Source: Paludibacteraceae bacterium (lineage in GTDB: Bacteria > Bacteroidota > Bacteroidia > Bacteroidales > Paludibacteraceae). From it: a DNA stretch of 64,000 nt. Every line of letters starts with the position of its first letter. The first letter of the stretch is position 1. The notes under the pieces are model-generated. The model searched no databases. It was not told the origin of the DNA and saw nothing but the letters and a program-made list of their open reading frames with translations. The DNA lies in the NCBI GenBank assembly GCA_017412245.1, contig JAFPYI010000033.1:1-64000 (forward strand). Reading direction: 5' to 3'. This document shows positions 60,801 through 64,000 of the stretch, piece after piece. The position numbers were made by a program, and so were the translations under genes.

Positions 60801-62372
60801 TGAACTGATTGATACAGATGATGCACTTCCTGTCCATGTACCGGTAGATCCACTATAACTATAGGATCCTACATCAGCAGAAGCATTTCCCGGACCATAT
60901 TTGGTAGTGCCACTAGCGGTACATGTGAATTGTATCTGCGTGATATTTCCACTGGAGCAACTAAATGTTCCAGAAGTATTTGCATATATCTGGTAATAAC
61001 TAGCATTGTTCATTGTACTCATCGTACATGTGACTCCAGACTTAGTAACAGAAGTAGCACCGGTATCTGCGCCTGGTGTAAATGTTATAGTGGAACTACT
61101 TTCTCCTCCGCTGCTGCTGGTGGCGAAGACGGCATAGAAAGTGGTATTGGCGCTGATGGACGGTGCGCCCGAAGCGTCAGTGAAGAGAACTGACGGAGCC
61201 GTATTGGTAGCAGTACTGCCGATATTGGTGGTGCTCCAGCCTACGAATACTTTGTCCGAGCATGCACTTGGTGCGGAGGGTGCGGACGGAACGGAACCAA
61301 CCGAACTGCCGCTACTTGTAGTAGTGCTGCTCGTTGTGCCATTCACTTTCCATGTCAGCGTGTAGTTCGTAGTGCTTGAACCACCGCCGGAAGAGCACCC
61401 GTCGCTGCTACCAGGAGTGAAACTGCTCTCGAAAGAACCGATGGAAGTGGAAGTGCTGAAAGTCTCTCCTGTATGCTCGCCCCATAGGTATTCTGCCAGA
61501 CAAGGATAGTCAATAAACGGATTGCGGTTGCCTTGTACAGTCTGCATGGCATTGTTGCGGTCGATTTCTTTTTGCGACACAGGGTCCTGCCGGTGCCATT
61601 TCATCAGTAGGGCTACCGAATATGCAGTCAGACCGTAATAACCGGCCTTTGTGTAGGTGGTGCTGAAATGATATTTGCCGTAGGAGCCGTCTTGGGTGAA
61701 ATTGGTGTTGTAATACCGGACGCGCATATACATATACATTCGCGCAAAATCGCCTTTGTAGTCGTCTGCCGGTTCAAAGACGGTGCTTGCACAGGTCTGC
61801 GTAGTAGAGCCCGAGGTGTTGACAATTGTATTGGATGCAGATACACTTTTCGCCGTTCCTAATTTGCTGCCACCGTATGAATAGGAAGCAGAGTTGACTT
61901 CTCCAAAAGGATAATTGCTTCGCTTGTTGTTGACATATCCATCAGTGGGGACAATGTGACCTAAGTCATAATACATCGGAGTGGCTTCGTTGAACCAGGA
62001 TTTCGGCAAAGAGTGTTCGCGGTTGTAGCAATCGCATTCGTTGCTATAGTTGCCGCATTGGTCAGTGGAGTACGTAAAAACACATGTACTATACATATCC
62101 CATATCTTGCCTGCGTTAGCATGACCGGTTGGATAGACATCGGTTGTCTTGTAGGCAGTCCAAAGACCAGCATATGACATTCCCGATGGTCCTGAAGAAG
62201 TGATAGAGTATAGGGCATCGCGGAGACTGGCATCTGATTTGCCGTTAGCGGAAGAATAATAACTGGCATCCACTCCCCACACAGAGAGGGTATAGATGCC
62301 GCAAATCAGAACGAGAAGGAGTCCTCGTCTGTGTTTGCCCGCGAATATGTCATTTACTCTTTTCACGATCAA
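57870..62372 (-). CDS. Secreted endonuclease I fused to FN3 and InlB-like repeats, 1500 aa
   Basis: A signal (about 1-33, RRGLLLVLICGIYTLSVWGV) precedes an endonuclease I/NucM-type domain (about 35-310): NREHSLPKSWF, YYDLGHIVPTDGYVNNKRSN (His of the beta-beta-alpha-metal site), 'VFEPADDYKGDFARMYMYM' and GNRNPFIDYPCLAEYLWG. Repeats follow: InlB-like (VGWSTTN motifs), a beta-sandwich, an FN3-like module (about 560-650, 'TLTGLSASTTYYVRPYATNG') and further InlB-like modules, rich in Ser and Thr. A final domain (about 1340-1480) is shared with the next gene. It ends FTVTVVSEDTQKGTVSISDA then Pro, the first half of a repeat. It probably cuts extracellular DNA at or near the surface. No sorting domain is seen. 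Confidence 0.85.
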   Translation of the reverse strand: MIVKRVNDIFAGKHRRGLLLVLICGIYTLSVWGVDASYYSSANGKSDASLRDALYSITSSGPSGMSYAGLWTAYKTTDVYPTGHANAGKIWDMYSTCVFTYSTDQCGNYSNECDCYNREHSLPKSWFNEATPMYYDLGHIVPTDGYVNNKRSNYPFGEVNSASYSYGGSKLGTAKSVSASNTIVNTSGSTTQTCASTVFEPADDYKGDFARMYMYMRVRYYNTNFTQDGSYGKYHFSTTYTKAGYYGLTAYSVALLMKWHRQDPVSQKEIDRNNAMQTVQGNRNPFIDYPCLAEYLWGEHTGETFSTSTSIGSFESSFTPGSSDGCSSGGGSSTTNYTLTWKVNGTTSSTTTSSGSSVGSVPSAPSAPSACSDKVFVGWSTTNIGSTATNTAPSVLFTDASGAPSISANTTFYAVFATSSSGGESSSTITFTPGADTGATSVTKSGVTCTMSTMNNASYYQIYANTSGTFSCSSGNITQIQFTCTASGTTKYGPGNASADVGSYSYSGSTGTWTGSASSVSISSTAQVRMTTLSVTISGGATYSAYVTQCSGSSSCSSAPTLGAASTSNVTTTGATIACSSGITSLGSSGCSVTAYGFVYGTTSNPTLTSGTAVQVGTSYTSTSTAFSTTLTGLSASTTYYVRPYATNGYGTGYGSQASFTTKTPTSYTVTWKVNGSTYTTGSPTTSVVEGNKVTTLPATPSAPSACSSYTFVGWSTTNCGSTGTTTKPTDLFTTAANSPAITSNTTFYAVYSATSGSGSSSSTVTETFESQTASTTYNSTQTYTAENSNAGLAWTIYYGTVSTNSKITGNNSAQMRWYSSATTSYGYAQTTTAIQGLQSITFNAKVSNTNLKMSVWYSTNQSAWTALATNVTMTTGSKSYTYNVNGTSGTNYYIRIGVGNGGTAPSSGNYSLTIDDVAFTSTTSGSTIYYSECAAASSYTVTWNATTNGGSCSTATSTVTAGNAIGTLPTATKDCYTFNGWYTAASSGTKITSTTVPTGNVTYYAQFSINSHTLTVAASPTTYGSVSGGGTYNCGTSHTITATANTGYTFSYWSLNGSSVSTNASYSVTMPDEDVTYTAVFIAGTASYTVKHYQQNTDGSTYPATPTETESKSGTTGGTTAATAKSYTGFTAQSFSQQTIAADGSTVVSIYYTRNTYTISYNKGSYGTGTNSSDTKLYGVALTLPATAMFTRTGYVQTGWSTSTYGTTKTYDLGASYTANSAITLYPYWEQLASYTATFKNGEDTYSTKTGYEGQSISVGTPTACDGFTFVGWSSHEYDNTTSSPIIDFDGTIPSGNTTYHAVYSKQGNATTVLTNNYERITTAAELTNGNYLVVGYYNYNYYAMRAVTTNTYYLAQTAVTPSSNIISNPAANLIWQVTVSGSNVTFYNANAAQYAYAYRYGTTNYLNLTTGTAGTSFAASIANSEWTFTSNTYTGYRISYQGNNSRFRLYNTAGNPIYLYKQMEETSYTTYYTTSTTFTVTVVSEDTQKGTVSISDAP

Positions 62373-62377
62373 TCATA

Positions 62378-64000
62378 TTATAAACTCTGCACACCCGTAG
62401 TGCCTTGTGCCTCATTGCTGCTCTCCGCTGTCACTGTACATTGGCAAGTGGTAGAGGTGGTGTAATAAGTGGTGCCGGTCAGTTCGGATTGTTGTTTGTA
62501 TAGATAGATAGGATTTGTGCCGGTAGCTTTCTTGATAGTGTAGTCGTTATAGGAACCGTCATATTGCACATAATATGAGGTGGCATTTCCTTGTAATGTC
62601 CATGCACCGTCCGAGACGGACATAGTGAAGCCTGTGTCTGAATTTGTATCTGTCAAGCCGATGTTCCGATAATTGCCGCTAATGTAAGTGTAGAGGTATT
62701 TTGCTGCCGCCTCATTGTAGAACGTGGCGGTTGTACCATTCATCGTTACTGCCCAAACCAAAGAGTTGTCAGGGTTACTGATGACGTTGTTTGCATCCGG
62801 ACTGACAGTTGCAGTGGCAATATAGTAGTTGCTTTGTATGGCATTCTTCATGGCATAATACCCGCTGTTGTAATATCCGGCTACGATGTAATTGCCGTCT
62901 GTCAGTTCGTTGAGCGTGGTGATGCGTTTGTAGTTATTGGTCAGCACATACGTGCCATCGCCCTCGTTGCGGCTGAAGACGGCGTGGTAGGTTGTGGCTG
63001 TGGCGGGAACGGTGCCGTCAAAATCGATAACAGGAGTCGTTGTGTTGGTAGCGCCATACTCATGTGTGCTCCAGCCGACGAATGTATATCCTTCGCACGC
63101 AGCGGGTGTGTCTATGCTGATGACTTGTCCGCTGTAGCCGCTTTGGGTGGCGAAGACAGCAGCACCGTTCATGAAAGTAATAGTAAGTGTCGGTTTGGGA
63201 GTCCATTGGGCATAGAGTGTCTTGTCCGCATCGGTGTTGATGATGTCTCCGTCTTCATATACCACGTTTCCGTTGGTGCTCTCCGCCCACCCGGCGAAGT
63301 CGTATCCCTCACGCGTGTAGGTGTTCGTATTCAAGGCGGTGGAGGTGCTGACCGGCACCGACTGGTTGGGCATCGTGCCCGTGCCGCCGTTAGGCATGAA
63401 GGTAATCGTCACTTGCGGACTGCAGCTGCAGCCGTCGCTGCTGCCGGCTATAAAACCGTCCTCGAATGAACCGAGCACTTCGCTTATCTTGAATGTCTGG
63501 TCTTTTTTGTTGCCCCAGAGGTATTCCGCCAGACAGGGATAATCGACAAACGGGTTGCGGTTGCCCTGCACTGCTTCCGCGGCATTATTACGGTCAATCT
63601 CCTTCTGGCTCACAGGGTCCTGCCGATGCCATTTCATCAGCAGCGCCAATCCGTAGGCAGTCAGTCCGTAGTTTCCTGCAGAGGTGATACTGTCATTGAA
63701 AGTGACGGCGCCGTACCCGGCCGCATCCTGTGTGAAACTATAGGTGGAGGTGTTGTATGCGTTCCATGTCACAACCATGTACATGTACGCGCGCGCCAAG
63801 TCTCCTTTGTATTCATCCGCCGGCTCGAATACCGTTCCTGTGAAACCGGAAGGCCAGGTGCAGGTTCCTTTCTTGCTGCCATTAGGCGACGTGTATTCAG
63901 GAGATGCCACTTCTCCGTAAGGGTTGTTGCTCCGCTTGGTGTTCACATTCACATCGGTAGGGTAGATATGATGTATATCCACTCCGGGTCCGCGATAGGA
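62378..64000 (-). CDS. Secreted endonuclease I with InlB-like repeats, 5' end outside the window
   Basis: The frame stays open to 64000, so the signal and start of the nuclease domain are missing; a GTG at 63982 is internal. Visible: 'VDIHHIYPTDVNVNTKRSNN' (the DxHHxxPTD site), 'VFEPADEYKGDLARAYMYM' and 'GNRNPFVDYPCLAEYLWG'. InlB-like repeats ('EGYDFAGWAESTNG', 'CEGYTFVGWSTHEYG') follow, then the same final domain as in the 57870 gene. It ends CQCTVTAESSNEAQGTTGVQ and two residues. It is a tandem paralogue of the 57870 gene, lying 5 bp upstream of it. Confidence 0.83.
   Translation of the reverse strand, partial: SYRGPGVDIHHIYPTDVNVNTKRSNNPYGEVASPEYTSPNGSKKGTCTWPSGFTGTVFEPADEYKGDLARAYMYMVVTWNAYNTSTYSFTQDAAGYGAVTFNDSITSAGNYGLTAYGLALLMKWHRQDPVSQKEIDRNNAAEAVQGNRNPFVDYPCLAEYLWGNKKDQTFKISEVLGSFEDGFIAGSSDGCSCSPQVTITFMPNGGTGTMPNQSVPVSTSTALNTNTYTREGYDFAGWAESTNGNVVYEDGDIINTDADKTLYAQWTPKPTLTITFMNGAAVFATQSGYSGQVISIDTPAACEGYTFVGWSTHEYGATNTTTPVIDFDGTVPATATTYHAVFSRNEGDGTYVLTNNYKRITTLNELTDGNYIVAGYYNSGYYAMKNAIQSNYYIATATVSPDANNVISNPDNSLVWAVTMNGTTATFYNEAAAKYLYTYISGNYRNIGLTDTNSDTGFTMSVSDGAWTLQGNATSYYVQYDGSYNDYTIKKATGTNPIYLYKQQSELTGTTYYTTSTTCQCTVTAESSNEAQGTTGVQSL

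Noticed and set aside
56869..62372. Frameshift or sequencing error splitting one large repeat protein
   Set aside because: Each downstream gene has a complete signal peptide and a clear intergenic gap, which an error would not create.

Overview
The window looks like a chromosome segment of a Bacteroidales bacterium. A gut or rumen relative of Paludibacteraceae is my guess, from gene content only. The evidence is: a short primary sigma factor without region 1.1; at least fourteen Bacteroidetes-type promoters (-7 box TAnnTTTG, thirteen of them with a TTG exactly 20 nt upstream); lipoproteins, a Porin_10-like porin and OmpA proteins; the gliding/type IX secretion lipoprotein GldD; and secreted proteins ending in type IX-like sorting tails.

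Layout. 1-135: left end of an IS150-type insertion sequence, cut by the window edge. 178-2690: small envelope proteins on the minus strand (lipoprotein, two membrane proteins, a secreted TonB-C protein, a YqaE/Pmp3 peptide). 2880-5249: an N-terminally short RNase R-like exonuclease with an almost leaderless transcript, an outer-membrane protein and a small DNA-binding-like protein. 5323-6501: rpoD and tRNA-Arg(UCU), with a duplicated tRNA trailer between them. 6600-16865: one long minus-strand operon (manC, glycogen debranching enzyme, glycosyltransferase, GH57-like protein, porin, clpC, trxA). 17227-22983: plus-strand operon (gldD, a GGGPS-TadA fusion, a 7TM-HD phosphodiesterase, dus, a BASS transporter). 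23270-38502: secreted cargo, including a 3214-residue protein of about 47 modules. 38520-41344: alkaline phosphatase, a 3'-5' exonuclease and a DUF5063 protein on the minus strand. 41925-48229: coiled-coil protein, upp, vanZ-like, dprA, then parC and maf. 48210-53073: pta, ackA, GH13 amylase and a UbiA prenyltransferase on the minus strand. 53519-56355: two OmpA proteins and tRNA-Met(CAU). 56358-64000: a minus-strand set of four secreted proteins, two of them endonuclease I enzymes fused to InlB-like repeats.

Pathways. Debranching enzyme, glycosyltransferase and GH57-like protein form the known Bacteroidetes glycogen cluster; GH13 amylase with Pta-AckA suggests glucan fermentation to acetate. 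GGGPS and a UbiA prenyltransferase are both present and could act in successive steps of archaeal-type ether-lipid synthesis.

The most unusual signals are short periodic DNA repeats. (1) A 7-bp tandem repeat family fills gaps between genes from stop codon to start codon and has entered coding sequences in frame (rnr-like gene twice, dus, BASS, exonuclease tail). (2) An 11-bp repeat family lies in promoter regions and leaders, with a 44-bp (4 x 11) minisatellite in one long leader. (3) A 9-bp repeat forms the linker of the GGGPS-TadA fusion. In the proteins, the large surface protein has a nine-module super-repeat, and in the last operon two gene boundaries cut an InlB-like repeat in half: one secreted protein ends with the first half and the next begins, after its signal peptide, with the second half.
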